From Rhodococcus opacus (GTDB taxonomy: Bacteria > Actinomycetota > Actinomycetes > Mycobacteriales > Mycobacteriaceae), in contig NZ_JAAXPA010000029.1 of NCBI RefSeq assembly GCF_012396235.1, positions 1-64,000 of the forward strand: a stretch of 64,000 nt of DNA, in the 5' to 3' direction. A program made the translations under genes and the position numbers. The stretch's first letter is position 1. Every line of letters starts with the position of its first letter. Shown here piece after piece: positions 1 through 9,228 of this stretch. The notes below the pieces were generated by a model. The model worked only from the letters and a program-made list of their open reading frames with translations, was not told where the DNA came from and did no database searches.

Positions 1-41
1 CGCCAGCGTTCGTCCTGAGCCAGGATCAAACTCTCCGTTGA
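1..41 (-). rRNA. rrs: 16S rRNA, 5' end only (partial)
   Basis: The first bases are the reverse complement of the universal 16S 5' region: the complement of positions 1-33 reads as the 27F-type site followed by the actinobacterial GACGAACGCTGGCG sequence. Aligning to E. coli numbering puts the mature 5' end near position 41. The gene is transcribed leftwards, so the rest of 16S and any 23S/5S lie outside the window. Confidence 0.95.
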
Positions 42-360
42 AGACTCTAGATTTCACAGGCGAACCTGCTAATCAGTCATAGACATCGAGTCAAATCACT
101 AGCAATCAAAAACTCAAACTAGCATTTCAAACACTGACCCCCCTCCGACGGAAGAAGGAGAAGAGCCAGCAAATACCCACACCACCATCACAACCAAACC
201 CCAAGGGCCAGTTGATCATCCGTGATGCGGAGTACCAAAAACATTTGGCACTGACATTCATCGACACACTGTTGAGTTCTCAAAGAACACGCACACACCA
301 TCACTTCTGACTCACTCGCCAGCCGCTCCGGGGCAACTTTTCCAGCTTATCTCATCGGAC
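42..360 (-). promoter_or_regulatory. rrn operon leader region
   Basis: This AT-richer stretch lies directly upstream of 16S on the minus strand and has no coding character. Its layout (boxA-type element about 230 bases before 16S, then a G-rich and T-rich leader) resembles precursor 16S leaders of Corynebacteriales. I could not fix the promoter: on the minus strand a TTGCGC, 17-base gap, TAAGCT arrangement near 345-375 is only a weak candidate. Confidence 0.6.
269..289 (-). promoter_or_regulatory. boxA-like rRNA antitermination element
   Basis: On the minus strand this reads TGTTCTTTGAGAACTCAACAG, the conserved leader element of actinobacterial rrn operons (TGTTCTTTGAGAACTC core). By analogy with mycobacterial boxA it should recruit the NusB/NusE antitermination complex to the nascent rRNA transcript. 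Position and orientation fit the partial 16S gene to its left. Confidence 0.65.
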
Positions 361-726
361 TGACCGGCGCAAACCGGCACCCGCTGAAGACATTCCGGGG
401 TTGAAGCACAACCATACACGATGGTGAACTTCGGATTGGTCAGGCACTTCGTACAACCTCGTTGCATCACCAGGTGGTGAATGTCGGTGTCCGTGTCGCT
501 CTGACTTGGAATAAGTTACGCGAACCGCACGCGATATTCCAAATCGCCTGGTCGCGGGGATTCGCACGCTGAACTCCGCCGGATCTGCCATTCGTGCGGG
601 CGTGCACCGTCAGACCAGAAGCGTGCACGCTGAGCCGGTTTAGCAGGTCCGAAAGCTCGACGGTGGGACCGTCGCTCCCATTACCACTCACTCTTCATCA
701 CGGGAGTCCTCATCGAGAAGTACGGC
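361..726. other. Non-coding stretch, no gene seen
   Basis: Short open frames on the minus strand (352-591, 467-691) have arginine-rich, low-complexity translations and no recognisable domain. The region should contain the rrn promoters facing left; none could be assigned with confidence. Confidence 0.5.
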
Positions 727-1339
727 ATACCGGCAGTCACCACTCTCGGCGGCACCGAGATCCCCTACAAGGACCGGGGTGCCGGCCGCCCGTAGTCCTG
801 AGCCACGGGTGGCCGCTCAATGCGGACAGCTGGGAAGCGCAGGACCGACCTCGCGGCGCTACTCGAGCACCTCGACCTTCACGACACCACGCTGGTCGGT
901 CTCTCGACCGGCGGTGGTGAGGTGAGTAGATACGCCGGACGGCACGGGACCGGCCGGGTCGCCCAGATCGTGCTCGCCTCGGCGGTGCCGCCGTTCATGC
1001 TGCAGACCGCCGACAACCCCGACGGCATCCCGGTCGAAGCCTTCGATTCTTCGGCGCAACCGACCTGACAGTCACCCGTCCCAGGGTGTACGCGACTCGT
1101 TCTGGTCGCAGGCAAATCAGGGGGGTCACCACAACGCCTACGAAGGCATCGCCGCGTTCTCGGCGACGGACTTCCGAGCTGACCTCGACAAGGTCGACGT
1201 CCCCACCCTCGTCATTCACGTGACGACGACCAGACAGTGCCGTTCGATGTCGGCGGCAAGAAAGTCATCCGCGCGGATCGACGGCGCCGTGCTCGCGGTC
1301 TACCTACACCTCGTGGCATCCCCTCACCCGAGACAAAAG
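727..1339 (+). pseudogene. Decayed alpha/beta-hydrolase (chloroperoxidase-like)
   Basis: Pieces of one alpha/beta-hydrolase of the non-haem chloroperoxidase/esterase type occur in order but in different frames: PAVTTLGGTEIPYKDRG (the expected start ATG is ATA at 727), [36 protein letters not shown] with the serine-elbow region, [17 protein letters not shown], and GVRDSFWSQ through DVPTLVIH. At least three frameshifts and an internal deletion after the SHGWPLN block are needed to read through, so no functional enzyme is made. It is one of several relics beside the rrn operon. Confidence 0.8.
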
Positions 1340-1349
1340 GATCACAGTC

Positions 1350-1484
1350 ATGAACAGTCACACCGCAGCACCCGACACCCTCGACCTCGTCCACGGGCTG
1401 TGGATGACCCCACACAGCTGGAAGGGCGCCTGGCTGACCCGGAGTTCGATCTGCTCCACGAACCTGTCGAACGCCGAACGTTGA
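1350..1484 (+). pseudogene. 5' fragment of a second alpha/beta-hydrolase
   Basis: An ATG with an AAAAGG sequence 9 bases upstream opens a 44-residue frame whose N-terminus has LVHGLWMTPHSWKGAWL. This matches the strand-3/oxyanion-hole segment (HGxWMTPxSW) of actinobacterial alpha/beta-hydrolases. The frame then leaves the family and stops, with none of the catalytic triad present. It is probably the truncated start of a deleted gene; a small real peptide cannot be excluded but is unlikely. Confidence 0.6.
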
Positions 1485-1631
1485 TCGGTGGGCTGCTGAC
1501 GTGCAGCCTTCGCGCTGCGTACCATCTCCGGAGTCCAGTTCGCCGCACCATTCTCAGACGGTCCTCAGGAAAGTCACAATTCGGGCCCCTACCGTTTCCC
1601 CGGCAAACCAACCGACATGGGAGGACTCGTC

Positions 1632-2012
1632 ATGAACGTTTCACGAGCACGTCTGCACTTCGGTATCGCCGCCGTCGGCGCGATCTCCGCCGCCCTCGTG
1701 ATCCCGGGCATCGCCTCCGCGGATCCGGCCGACTCCGACTCTTCCCGCCTCGTGAACTCCACGTGCAGCTTCGCGCAGATCGATGCGGCGATGCACGACG
1801 TGACTCCGCAGCTCGCCGCGCGCCTCGACCAGGCACCCGAGCGCAAGGCTCAACTGGCGGACTTCTTCTCGAAGTCCCCGGCCGACCGCCAGGCCGTCCT
1901 CGACGCGCACCCGCAGCTGAAGAGCCGGCTGGACACCGTCCCGACCGAGGGACCGGCCGTCGAGTGGCGCGCGAAGGCGCTGACGATCGCCGAGACCTGC
2001 GGTAACTACTGA
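1632..2012 (+). CDS. Hemophore-related secreted protein
   Basis: A 126-residue exported protein resembling the mycobacterial/rhodococcal hemophore-related family, small secreted proteins associated with haem binding. The start at 1632 is chosen over an in-frame ATG at 1617 because GGGAGG lies 7 bases upstream and it directly gives a signal peptide: MNVSRAR, hydrophobic core to about residue 28, then an ASA-type cleavage site. The mature part is helical, with LVNSTCSFAQIDAAMHDVTPQLAARL and a second cysteine near the C-terminus (AETCGNY) that could form one disulphide. No haem-transport partner is adjacent. Family membership is by pattern recognition only. Confidence 0.7.
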   Translation: MNVSRARLHFGIAAVGAISAALVIPGIASADPADSDSSRLVNSTCSFAQIDAAMHDVTPQLAARLDQAPERKAQLADFFSKSPADRQAVLDAHPQLKSRLDTVPTEGPAVEWRAKALTIAETCGNY

Positions 2013-2014
2013 CG

Positions 2015-2994
2015 CTAGGCGGGGTGGACGGTGCGCAGGACCGTCCGCCCCGTGTCCAGCCTGCGAATGTTGTCGGTGATGTCGCCGACGCGACCGACGA
2101 ACGTGTGGTCGGTGACGCCGGACGAGTGCGGGGTCATCAGGATGTTCGGCAGATCGCGAAACGGCAGCGCGCTCGGGGCGCCGTGACCGCCGGCATCGGG
2201 GTACGAGTACCAGACGTCGATGGCCGCGGCCGCGATCCGGTGCGATGCCAGCGCGTCGTACAGCGGTTGTTGCCGGACGAGGGGGCCGCGCCCGACGTTG
2301 ATCAGGATGCCGTCGGGGCCGAGCGCGTCGAGTTCCGCGCCGCCGATCATGCAGCGGGTGTGATCGTTCAGCGGTGCGGACACCACTACCACGTCGGACT
2401 CCGTCAGGAGCCGGAGCAGCGACGTGTTGCCTCCCGCCCATGCGAGGCCTTCCGCGGGGCGTCGAGATCGCCCCGGCCGGTCACCGCGCAGCCCTCGGAA
2501 CCGAACGCGCGCAGCAGGTTCCACGACCGCCGACCGATGTGACCGAAACCGACGAATCCGACCCGCGCGCCCCGCATCGACCGGGACTGCGCGATCGCGT
2601 CGTCGTAGACCGAGGTGGCCCAGACGTCGCCGCGGAGGGCGCGATCGTGCCGGAGGAATCCGCGTCGCAGCATCAGTGCCGCGGACACGATGTACTCGGC
2701 GATCGAGTCCTCGTGGTGGAAGGTGTTGGCCACCAGGGTGTCTGTGGGAAGCGCGGCGAACGCCACGTTGTCGGTGCCCGCGCCGGCGACGTGCAGCAGG
2801 CGCAGCTTCGGCGCTGCGGCCGCCATCGCGGCGGTGAACCGGCCACCCACGTACACGTCGGCGTCGCCGAGGTCGGCGACGATGGCCGACTCGTCGAACG
2901 TCCGATGCCATGACGCCGTCGCACCCGACGGCAGGCCCGACTCGAACAGCTCACGATGCGGCAGCAGGTTCCGGTCGCCGACGACGACCTTCAT
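2015..2994 (-). pseudogene. D-isomer-specific 2-hydroxyacid dehydrogenase, frameshifted
   Basis: The N-terminal two thirds (from MKVVVGDRN at 2994, through VGFVGFGHIGRR, the Rossmann GxGxxG) and the C-terminal third (SDVVVVSAPLNDHTRCMIGG, INVGRGPLV with the catalytic Arg, PHSSGVT with the catalytic His) are in different frames. They join at a GGGG run at about 2456-2459; one extra G would restore a 326-residue protein of normal family length. The ATG overlaps the gudD stop by one base (TGATG), so the gene belongs to the gudD operon. A real frameshift or a homopolymer sequencing error are both possible. Its substrate would be a 2-hydroxyacid or 2-keto acid from aldarate catabolism by inference. 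Confidence 0.8.
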
Positions 2995-4331
2995 CAGGCG
3001 CGCACCAACGCCGGGCGCTTGCTGTCGAACGTCCAGTTCGGCACGAGGAACTGCATGCCGATCGAGTCGTCGCGCGCGCCGAGACCCTTCTGCAGGTACA
3101 GCTCGTGGGCCGCCTCGACGCGGTCCATGTCGAGTTCGACACCGAGGCCGGGCGTCGACGGCACTGTGAGGTAGCCGTCTTCGATCTCGTACGGGTCCTT
3201 GGTGATCCGCTGACCGTCCTGCCAGATCCAGTGGGTGTCGATGGCGGTGATGTCGCCCGGAGCCGCGGCGGCGACGTGGGTGAACATCGCGAGCGACACG
3301 TCGAAGTGGTTGTTGGAATGCGAACCCCACGTGAGGCCCCACGCGTCGCAGAGCTGGGCGACGCGGACGGATCCGTTCATCGTCCAGAAGTGCGGGTCGG
3401 CGAGCGGGATGTCGACGGCGCCGGAGCGGATGGTGTGCCCCATCTCGCGCCAGTCGGTGGCGATCATGTTGGTGGCGGTCGGCAGTCCGGTGGCGCGCTT
3501 GAATTCACTCATCACCTCGCGACCGGAGAAGCTGCCCTCGGGGCCGACGGGGTCCTCGGCATACGCGAGAACGTCTTTCAGTCCGCGGCACGTCTCGATC
3601 GCCTCCGACAGCAGCCAACCGCCGTTGGGGTCGAGGGTGATCCGGGCGTCGGGGAACCGCTCGGCCAGCGCCGTCACGGCCGCCGCCTCCTCGCGGGGCG
3701 CCAGGACGCCGCCCTTGAGCTTGAAGTCGGCGAAGCCGTACCGCGCCTGGGCCGCCTCGGCGAGCCGCACGACCGCGTCCGGTGTCAGCGCCTCCTCGTG
3801 CCGCAGGCGCAGCCAGTCGTCGGACTCCGCCGCACCCGACTGGTACTCGAGGTCGGTCTTGTTGCGGTCGCCGACGAAGAAGAGATAGCCGAGCGCCTGC
3901 ACCTTCTCGCGCTGCTGACCCTCGCCGAGCAGGGCCGCGACGGGAACACCGAGGTGCTGCCCGAGCACGTCGAGGAGTGCCGACTCGACGGCGGTGACGG
4001 CATGGATCGCGACACGGAGGTCGAACGTCTGGTTGCCGCGGCCCGCGGCGTCCCGGTCGGCGAACGTGCGCCGCAGATCGGCGAGAACGCCGTTGTACTC
4101 GCCGATGCTGCGCCCCGTCACGATTGCGCGGGCGTCTTCGAGGGTACGGCGGATCGGTTCCCCACCGGGCACCTCGCCGACACCGGTGTTGCCGTCGGAA
4201 TCGGTGAGGATCACCAGGTTCCGGGTGAAGTACGGGGCATGCGCGCCGGACAGGTTCAGGAGCATGCTGTCGTGTCCCGCGATCGGGACCACTCGCATGT
4301 CGGTGACGACCGGGGTGCTCGTTGTACTCAT
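2994..4331 (-). CDS. gudD: Glucarate dehydratase (enolase superfamily)
   Basis: This 445-residue protein is almost exactly the length of E. coli GudD. It has the mandelate-racemase/glucarate-dehydratase catalytic set: KxK general base at K204/K206 (FKLKGG), metal ligands D234 and N236 (LDPNGG), E259 (AEDP), N288 (ATNMIATDW), D312 and H338 (SHSNNH). The family removes water from D-glucarate or L-idarate to give 5-keto-4-deoxyglucarate in the cytosol. It lies downstream of a TauE/SafE permease and an oligopeptide-type ABC importer on the same strand, so imported aldarates are the likely substrate. The next enzymes (5-KDG aldolase or dehydratase) are not in the window. Confidence 0.9.
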   Translation of the reverse strand: MSTTSTPVVTDMRVVPIAGHDSMLLNLSGAHAPYFTRNLVILTDSDGNTGVGEVPGGEPIRRTLEDARAIVTGRSIGEYNGVLADLRRTFADRDAAGRGNQTFDLRVAIHAVTAVESALLDVLGQHLGVPVAALLGEGQQREKVQALGYLFFVGDRNKTDLEYQSGAAESDDWLRLRHEEALTPDAVVRLAEAAQARYGFADFKLKGGVLAPREEAAAVTALAERFPDARITLDPNGGWLLSEAIETCRGLKDVLAYAEDPVGPEGSFSGREVMSEFKRATGLPTATNMIATDWREMGHTIRSGAVDIPLADPHFWTMNGSVRVAQLCDAWGLTWGSHSNNHFDVSLAMFTHVAAAAPGDITAIDTHWIWQDGQRITKDPYEIEDGYLTVPSTPGLGVELDMDRVEAAHELYLQKGLGARDDSIGMQFLVPNWTFDSKRPALVRA

Positions 4332-4409
4332 CTCCGAAAACCTTCCTTCACAGCGCAGCGCCGCCCGTGAGGCGCCTCACAACCAAAACTCTAAGTGGCC
4401 CGATCGATA

Positions 4410-4424
4410 CATGTCCAAGACTTG
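4410..4424. promoter_or_regulatory. Candidate operator upstream of gudD
   Basis: CATGTCCAAGACTTG is a near-palindrome (CATGTC-CAA-GACTTG, one mismatch between arms) 79 bases upstream of the gudD start, in the 121-base gap after the permease gene. A GntR- or IclR-type repressor site is conceivable, but no cognate regulator is next to it. Confidence 0.3.
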
Positions 4425-4452
4425 TTGAGCATCGAACGATGCAGACACTGCA

Positions 4453-5169
4453 TCACAGAAGTTGTTGTCCGATCAGCATCAACGCACCCACACAGGACAC
4501 CGTGATCGACGCCCGGCGCAGGCGCGCCGCGTCCAGGTGGCGATTCACGAACCGCGACGCCACGTAGCCGAGCACCGTCGCCGGGATCAGCAGCAGGAAC
4601 ATCACCGCCGACTCGCGGTGCACCGACCCCGTCGCGGCGAGAACGGCGACCGACAGTGTGGAGCCCACCAGGAAGAACGCGCTCATGTTGCCGCGCAGCT
4701 GCGCCCCCTTCGACCCCTGCATCACCAGTGCCATCGGCGGCCCGCCGATCGACGTGGCCGTGCCGAACAGCCCCGACGCGGCCCCGGCGACGGCGAGGTT
4801 CCGGCGTCGCGGCGGCGGTGCCCAGCCCAGCGTCGCGAAGACGACCCCGAACAGCACCACGGCCGCGAGCAGCAGCGACAACCCCCGTTCCGGCAGCACC
4901 ACCAGCAGCAACGCGCCCGCGATCGTGCCCGGCACCCGGCCGGCCAGCGCCCACCCGGTGCCCGACAGATCGAGGGCGTCGCGTTCCCGCCACACCACCA
5001 TCACCGTGACGACCGTCGCCGTCATGATCAGCGTCCCGGGCAGCAGGCCCGGATCGACGAGCGCGACGACGGGTGCCGCGAGCATCCCCATCCCGAATCC
5101 GATCGACGCCTGCATGCACGAGGCGAGAAAGACGGCGAACGCGATGATCGCGAACTCTGCCCCGCTCAC
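4453..5169 (-). CDS. TauE/SafE-family membrane permease
   Basis: A 238-residue polytopic membrane protein with about eight hydrophobic segments in two related halves. It has the family-type MQASIGFGMGMLAAP and TATSIGGPPMALVMQG motifs in the halves. TauE/SafE (DUF81) proteins export sulphite or organosulphonates, or move organic acids. I chose the GTG at 5169 because it overlaps the stop of the upstream ABC ATPase as GTGA, a usual translational coupling; an ATG 51 bases upstream (5220) would extend deep into the ATPase gene. Co-transcription with an ABC importer and gudD suggests an organic-acid role rather than sulphite, but that is inference. Confidence 0.8.
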   Translation of the reverse strand: MSGAEFAIIAFAVFLASCMQASIGFGMGMLAAPVVALVDPGLLPGTLIMTATVVTVMVVWRERDALDLSGTGWALAGRVPGTIAGALLLVVLPERGLSLLLAAVVLFGVVFATLGWAPPPRRRNLAVAGAASGLFGTATSIGGPPMALVMQGSKGAQLRGNMSAFFLVGSTLSVAVLAATGSVHRESAVMFLLLIPATVLGYVASRFVNRHLDAARLRRASITVSCVGALMLIGQQLL

Positions 5170-6176
5170 CCGACCGCGACGGGGACGCCGAGTTCCATCG
5201 GACGCCGGGGATGGTGGCATTCGGCGACGTGGCCGCTCTCGCGCTCGTCGACCGCGGCGGGCGGCACGGTGCTCGCGCAGATGTCGGTCGCGTGGGCGCA
5301 GCGGGTGCGGAACCGGCAGCCCGACGGCGGGTTCAGCGGCGACGGCACTTCACCGTCGAGGATGATCCGCTTGCCCCGGGATTCGGCGTCCAGCTTCGGT
5401 GCCGCCGACATCAGGGCCTCGGTGTACGGGTGGGCGGGACGGTCGAAGACGGCGTCCGTCGCACCCGTCTCCACGATCCGCCCGAGGTACATCACGGCGA
5501 CGCGGTCGGCGACGTGCCGCACCACCGACAGGTCGTGCGAGATGAACACGTACGAGATGCCGAGCTGCTTCTGCAGGTCGTTCAGCAGGTTGAGCACCTG
5601 CGCCTGCACCGACAGGTCGAGCGCCGACACGGGTTCGTCGCAGATGACGACGCTCGGGTTCAACGCCAGGGCGCGGGCGATTCCGAGTCGCTGCCGCTGT
5701 CCGCCGGAGAACTCCTGCGGGTAGCGGTGCTCGTCGCTCGGCCGCAGACCCACCAGGTGCAGCAGTTCCCGCACCCGTGCCGCCCGGTCGCGGCTCGTCT
5801 TGTACATCGTCTTGTGGGTGCGCCACGGCTCGGCGATGATGTCGGCCGCCGACATCCGGGAATTCAGCGACGCGTACGGGTCCTGGAACACCATCTGCAC
5901 CCGGCGGCGCAGCGCGAGCAGGTCCTTGCCCTTCAGCGAGAACGGGTCGACGCCGTCCCACGTCACCGAACCGGAGTCCGGGCGCTCGAGCATCATCAGC
6001 GTGCGGGCGAGAGTGGACTTGCCACAACCCGATTCGCCGACGAGCCCGAGCGTTTCGCCGCGGGCGAGGTCGAGGTCGATGCCGTCGAGCGCGCGCAACT
6101 GATTCTTGCCCGCCGCGTTGGCCGGCACCTTGAACGTCTTGGTGAGGCCCCGCACCTTCAGAATCGACTCAGACAT
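5166..6176 (-). CDS. ABC importer ATPase, DppF/OppF type
   Basis: 336 residues with Walker A GESGCGKST, Q-loop (VFQDPYASLN), signature FSGGQRQRLG, Walker B VVICDEP and the H-loop (ISHDLSVV). The C-terminus has the oligopeptide/dipeptide-transporter extension (PSPLNPPSGCRFRTRC with cysteines), which in this subfamily can bind a 4Fe-4S cluster. It is the second nucleotide-binding subunit of the five-gene importer. Its ATG overlaps the 3' end of the OppD-type gene by 8 bases, and its stop overlaps the permease start as GTGA. Confidence 0.93.
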   Translation of the reverse strand: MSESILKVRGLTKTFKVPANAAGKNQLRALDGIDLDLARGETLGLVGESGCGKSTLARTLMMLERPDSGSVTWDGVDPFSLKGKDLLALRRRVQMVFQDPYASLNSRMSAADIIAEPWRTHKTMYKTSRDRAARVRELLHLVGLRPSDEHRYPQEFSGGQRQRLGIARALALNPSVVICDEPVSALDLSVQAQVLNLLNDLQKQLGISYVFISHDLSVVRHVADRVAVMYLGRIVETGATDAVFDRPAHPYTEALMSAAPKLDAESRGKRIILDGEVPSPLNPPSGCRFRTRCAHATDICASTVPPAAVDERESGHVAECHHPRRPMELGVPVAVG

Positions 6177-7197
6177 GCGAGATCTCCTCGGGGAAATGGC
6201 ACGCCGAGCGGCGACCAGGTGTGGCGACGTCGGCGAGCGGTGGTCGGGTGGTCCGGCACAGGTCGCGGGCCAGCGGGCAGCGCGCCTGGTAGACGCAGCC
6301 GGACGGAATGGAATGCAGGTCGGGCGGGGTGCCGCCGATGGATTTCAGGTCTTCGCCGCGGACCGCGTGCACGGGGACCGAATCGAGCAGGCCCTTGGTG
6401 TACGGGTGCTGCGGCGAGGAGAAGACCTCGGCGACCGGGCCCGTCTCGACGACGTTGCCCGCGTACATGATCGCGACGCGATCGGCCTCCTCCGCGACCA
6501 GGGCGAGGTCGTGGGTGATGAGGATGACAGCCATGTCGTGCTCGGTGCGCAGGTCCCGCAGCAGCGACATGATCTGCGCCTGCACCGTGACGTCGAGCGC
6601 CGTCGTCGGTTCGTCGGCGAGCAGGACCGTCGGGCTCAGTGCGACGGCCATCGCGATCAGCAGGCGCTGCCGCATGCCGCCGGAGAACTGGTGCGGGTAG
6701 GAGTCGACGCGCGATTCGGGCTCGGGAATCCCGACCCTCTCCATCAGCGAGACCGCTTCCCGTCGCGCCTCTTTCGAGGACAGCCCGCGATGGATGCGGA
6801 ACGGTTCGGCCAACTGCTTGCCGACCGTGTACACCGGGTTGAGCGCGGTCAGCGCGTCCTGGAACACGATGGCGAGTTCGGTGGCGGCGAGGGTGCGGCG
6901 GGTCCTGGCCTTCGCCGTCACCAGGTCGACGTCGCCGAGACGGACCGAGCCGTCGGTGATGTCGGCAATCGGTTCGAGCAGGCCGACGAGCGCCTGCGCG
7001 GTCATCGACTTGCCGCACCCCGACTCACCGAGCAGCGCGAGGGTCTCCCCGCGCCGCGCGGTGAACGACACGTGGTCGACGGCCCGGACCGTGCCCGAGG
7101 GGGTACGCAGGTCGACGGTCAGATCCGCGACCTCGAGGGCGACGCGGTCGGTGTCTGCGACGTCGAGCGATTCGACAGCCGGTGCGGGTGCACTCAT
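6169..7197 (-). CDS. ABC importer ATPase, DppD/OppD type
   Basis: 342 residues with Walker A GESGCGKSM, signature FSGGMRQRLL, Walker B VLLADEP and H-loop ITHDLAL. The C-terminal oligopeptide extension (IPSGCVYQARCPLARDLC) has paired cysteines. I chose the ATG at 7197 because it overlaps the stop of the upstream permease as ATGA; the same frame stays open into that gene without coding sense. It pairs with the DppF-type ATPase encoded immediately downstream. Confidence 0.92.
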   Translation of the reverse strand: MSAPAPAVESLDVADTDRVALEVADLTVDLRTPSGTVRAVDHVSFTARRGETLALLGESGCGKSMTAQALVGLLEPIADITDGSVRLGDVDLVTAKARTRRTLAATELAIVFQDALTALNPVYTVGKQLAEPFRIHRGLSSKEARREAVSLMERVGIPEPESRVDSYPHQFSGGMRQRLLIAMAVALSPTVLLADEPTTALDVTVQAQIMSLLRDLRTEHDMAVILITHDLALVAEEADRVAIMYAGNVVETGPVAEVFSSPQHPYTKGLLDSVPVHAVRGEDLKSIGGTPPDLHSIPSGCVYQARCPLARDLCRTTRPPLADVATPGRRSACHFPEEISHV

Positions 7198-8222
7198 GAG
7201 ACGACCTTTCGGGTGGGGAACAGCCGGGAGCGGCGTGACCGCGGGACGGTCAGACGCCAGCGCTGGGCGGGGTCGGTGGCGATCCGGGCCCACGCCGCGA
7301 GCACGGTCGCCGACACGGTGGTGATCACGATGGCGAGACCGGGGAAGAACGACAGCCACCAGGCCGTCTGCAGGTACGTCCGGCCCTGGGACACCATCAG
7401 GCCCCAGCTGATGTCCGGCGGCTGGATGCCGATGCCGAGGAAGCTCAGCGACGACTCGGCGAGCATCACGTAGCAGAAGTCGAGGGTGGCGACGGTGAGC
7501 AGCGTCGGCAGCAGGATGGGGAACACGTGCCGGCGGATGACGGCCCCGCTGCGGGCGCCGAACGTGCGCGCGGCGTCCACGAACAACCGGCTCTGCAGTT
7601 CCGCCGACTCCGCGCGGGCGGTGCGGAGATAGATCGGGATGCGGGTGATGGCCAGGACCAGGACGATGTTCGCGGCACTGGGCGAGAACACGTACAGAAC
7701 GACGACGGCCATCAGCAGCGACGGGAAGCTCATGATGACGTCGGCGACGCGCATCGCCGTCGTCTCCCGCCAGCCGCGGTGGTAGCCCGCCCACATGCCG
7801 ACGAGGGACCCGACGATGCAGGACAGCGCGACCGCGGGCAGCGCCACCAGGAGGGTGGTCCGGCACGCGACGATCAACCGGGCCAGCATGCTGCGTCCGA
7901 GCGGGTCGGTGCCGAGGATGTTCATCCACCCGTTCGCCACGTGGAACGGTGCGAGGTTGGACTGGTCGAGGTTCTGATCCGTCGCGGCGTCGCCGACGAG
8001 CCACGGGCCGAAGACGGCGACGAGGAACACGAACACCAGGATCGCCGCCGCGACCGTGGCCATCCGGTCACGCAGGAGCAGTCGCCACAACGGTGCCTTG
8101 CTCCGGGAGGGCTTCGGTGCCGGAACGGACTCCTCGACGGGGGCCGCGACGGCAGGCGTCTCGTCGGGGCCCGGGTAGAGGTCGCCGGCTCCGTCCAGGC
8201 GGGGTGCGTTGTCTATGGACAT
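7194..8222 (-). CDS. ABC importer permease, DppC/OppC type
   Basis: 342 residues: a charged N-terminal tail, a first membrane helix at about residues 52-72, then the binding-protein-dependent transport core of five helices. The Dpp/OppC signature GTDPLGRSMLARLI follows the first periplasmic loop, and the EAA-type coupling loop (ARTFGARSGAVIRRHVFPILLP) contacts the ATPases. It sits 12 bases after the DppB-type permease gene. Confidence 0.92.
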   Translation of the reverse strand: MSIDNAPRLDGAGDLYPGPDETPAVAAPVEESVPAPKPSRSKAPLWRLLLRDRMATVAAAILVFVFLVAVFGPWLVGDAATDQNLDQSNLAPFHVANGWMNILGTDPLGRSMLARLIVACRTTLLVALPAVALSCIVGSLVGMWAGYHRGWRETTAMRVADVIMSFPSLLMAVVVLYVFSPSAANIVLVLAITRIPIYLRTARAESAELQSRLFVDAARTFGARSGAVIRRHVFPILLPTLLTVATLDFCYVMLAESSLSFLGIGIQPPDISWGLMVSQGRTYLQTAWWLSFFPGLAIVITTVSATVLAAWARIATDPAQRWRLTVPRSRRSRLFPTRKVVS

Positions 8223-8234
8223 CTCGGCGGCCTC

Positions 8235-9161
8235 CTAGACCTTGGACTTCTCACGGACACGCGCGTCGAGAAGTGCGTAGCCCGCGTCGATCAGGATGTT
8301 GAGAACGAAGATGCTGACCGCGGTCAGCAGCACCGCCGCCTGCAGGACGGCGAAATCGCGCTGCAGGATCGCGTCGATCATCAGCTTGCCGATGCCGGGC
8401 CATCCGAAGATCGCCTCGACGACGACGGCGCCGTTGACCAGGCCGACGGTGAGGTCGCCGGCCACCGTCAGCGCCGGAGCCGCGGCGTTGCGGAGCGCGT
8501 GATGGGTGACGACGCGCAGGTCTCCTGCGCCCTTGCTCCGAGCAAGACGTACGTATGGTGCGGACAGCGCCGACACCATCGCGCCGCGGACCACCTGGGT
8601 GAGCACGCCGAGCGGGCGGATGAGCAGCGTGGCGATCGGCAGGATCCACGACAGCGCGCTTCCGGTACCCGACGTGGGCAGCACCCCCAGCACCACCGCG
8701 AAGATCCACACGCCGGTGATGGCGAACCAGAAGTCGGGGATGCTGGCCGCGGTCATCGACAGCAGGCTCGAGATCCGGTCGGCGAGCGAATTCGGCCGGT
8801 ACGCCGCCCAGCAACCGATCACGATGGCGCCGATGATCGCGAGCAGCATCGTGAAGAACGCCAGCTGCAGCGTGGCCGGGAACGCCCGCAACGCCATGGT
8901 CGCGGCGGACTCACCGGTGCGCAGCGATTCGCCGAAGTCGAGGTGGACGACCCCGGACAGGTAGTCGACCATCTGGCTCAGCACCGGCTTGTCGAGGCCG
9001 TTCTCGGCCGCGAACTCCGCGCGCTGATCCGGTGTCGCGGAGACCGGGAGGTAGAGGTTGGTCGGGTCGCCGGTGAGGCGGGCGAGCAGGAACACACCGA
9101 AGAGGACGACGAGGAGGGGTACGAGGCTGGTGTAGACGCGTCGGCGCAGGAAGGCGAACAT
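8235..9161 (-). CDS. ABC importer permease, DppB/OppB type
   Basis: 308 residues with an N-terminal membrane helix (VPLLVVLFGVFLLARL), a periplasmic loop containing the family ENGLDKPVLSQ segment, and five further helices. The cytoplasmic coupling loop is YVRLARSKGAGDLRVVTHHALRNA, and the C-terminal FGWPGIGKLMIDAI motif is characteristic of DppB/OppB/NikB. It forms the heterodimeric channel with the DppC-type protein. Confidence 0.92.
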   Translation of the reverse strand: MFAFLRRRVYTSLVPLLVVLFGVFLLARLTGDPTNLYLPVSATPDQRAEFAAENGLDKPVLSQMVDYLSGVVHLDFGESLRTGESAATMALRAFPATLQLAFFTMLLAIIGAIVIGCWAAYRPNSLADRISSLLSMTAASIPDFWFAITGVWIFAVVLGVLPTSGTGSALSWILPIATLLIRPLGVLTQVVRGAMVSALSAPYVRLARSKGAGDLRVVTHHALRNAAAPALTVAGDLTVGLVNGAVVVEAIFGWPGIGKLMIDAILQRDFAVLQAAVLLTAVSIFVLNILIDAGYALLDARVREKSKV

Positions 9162-9228
9162 GACTCACCGCCTTCGGATCGGGTTCGGTTGGGACATCTC
9201 AGTTCCTCCGGGGGGCTGGGAAGAGGGG

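Noticed and set aside
6169-8004. 611-residue version of the OppD-type ATPase
   Set aside because: The extra N-terminal 269 residues overlap the DppC permease in another frame; the ATGA overlap and family start fix 7197.
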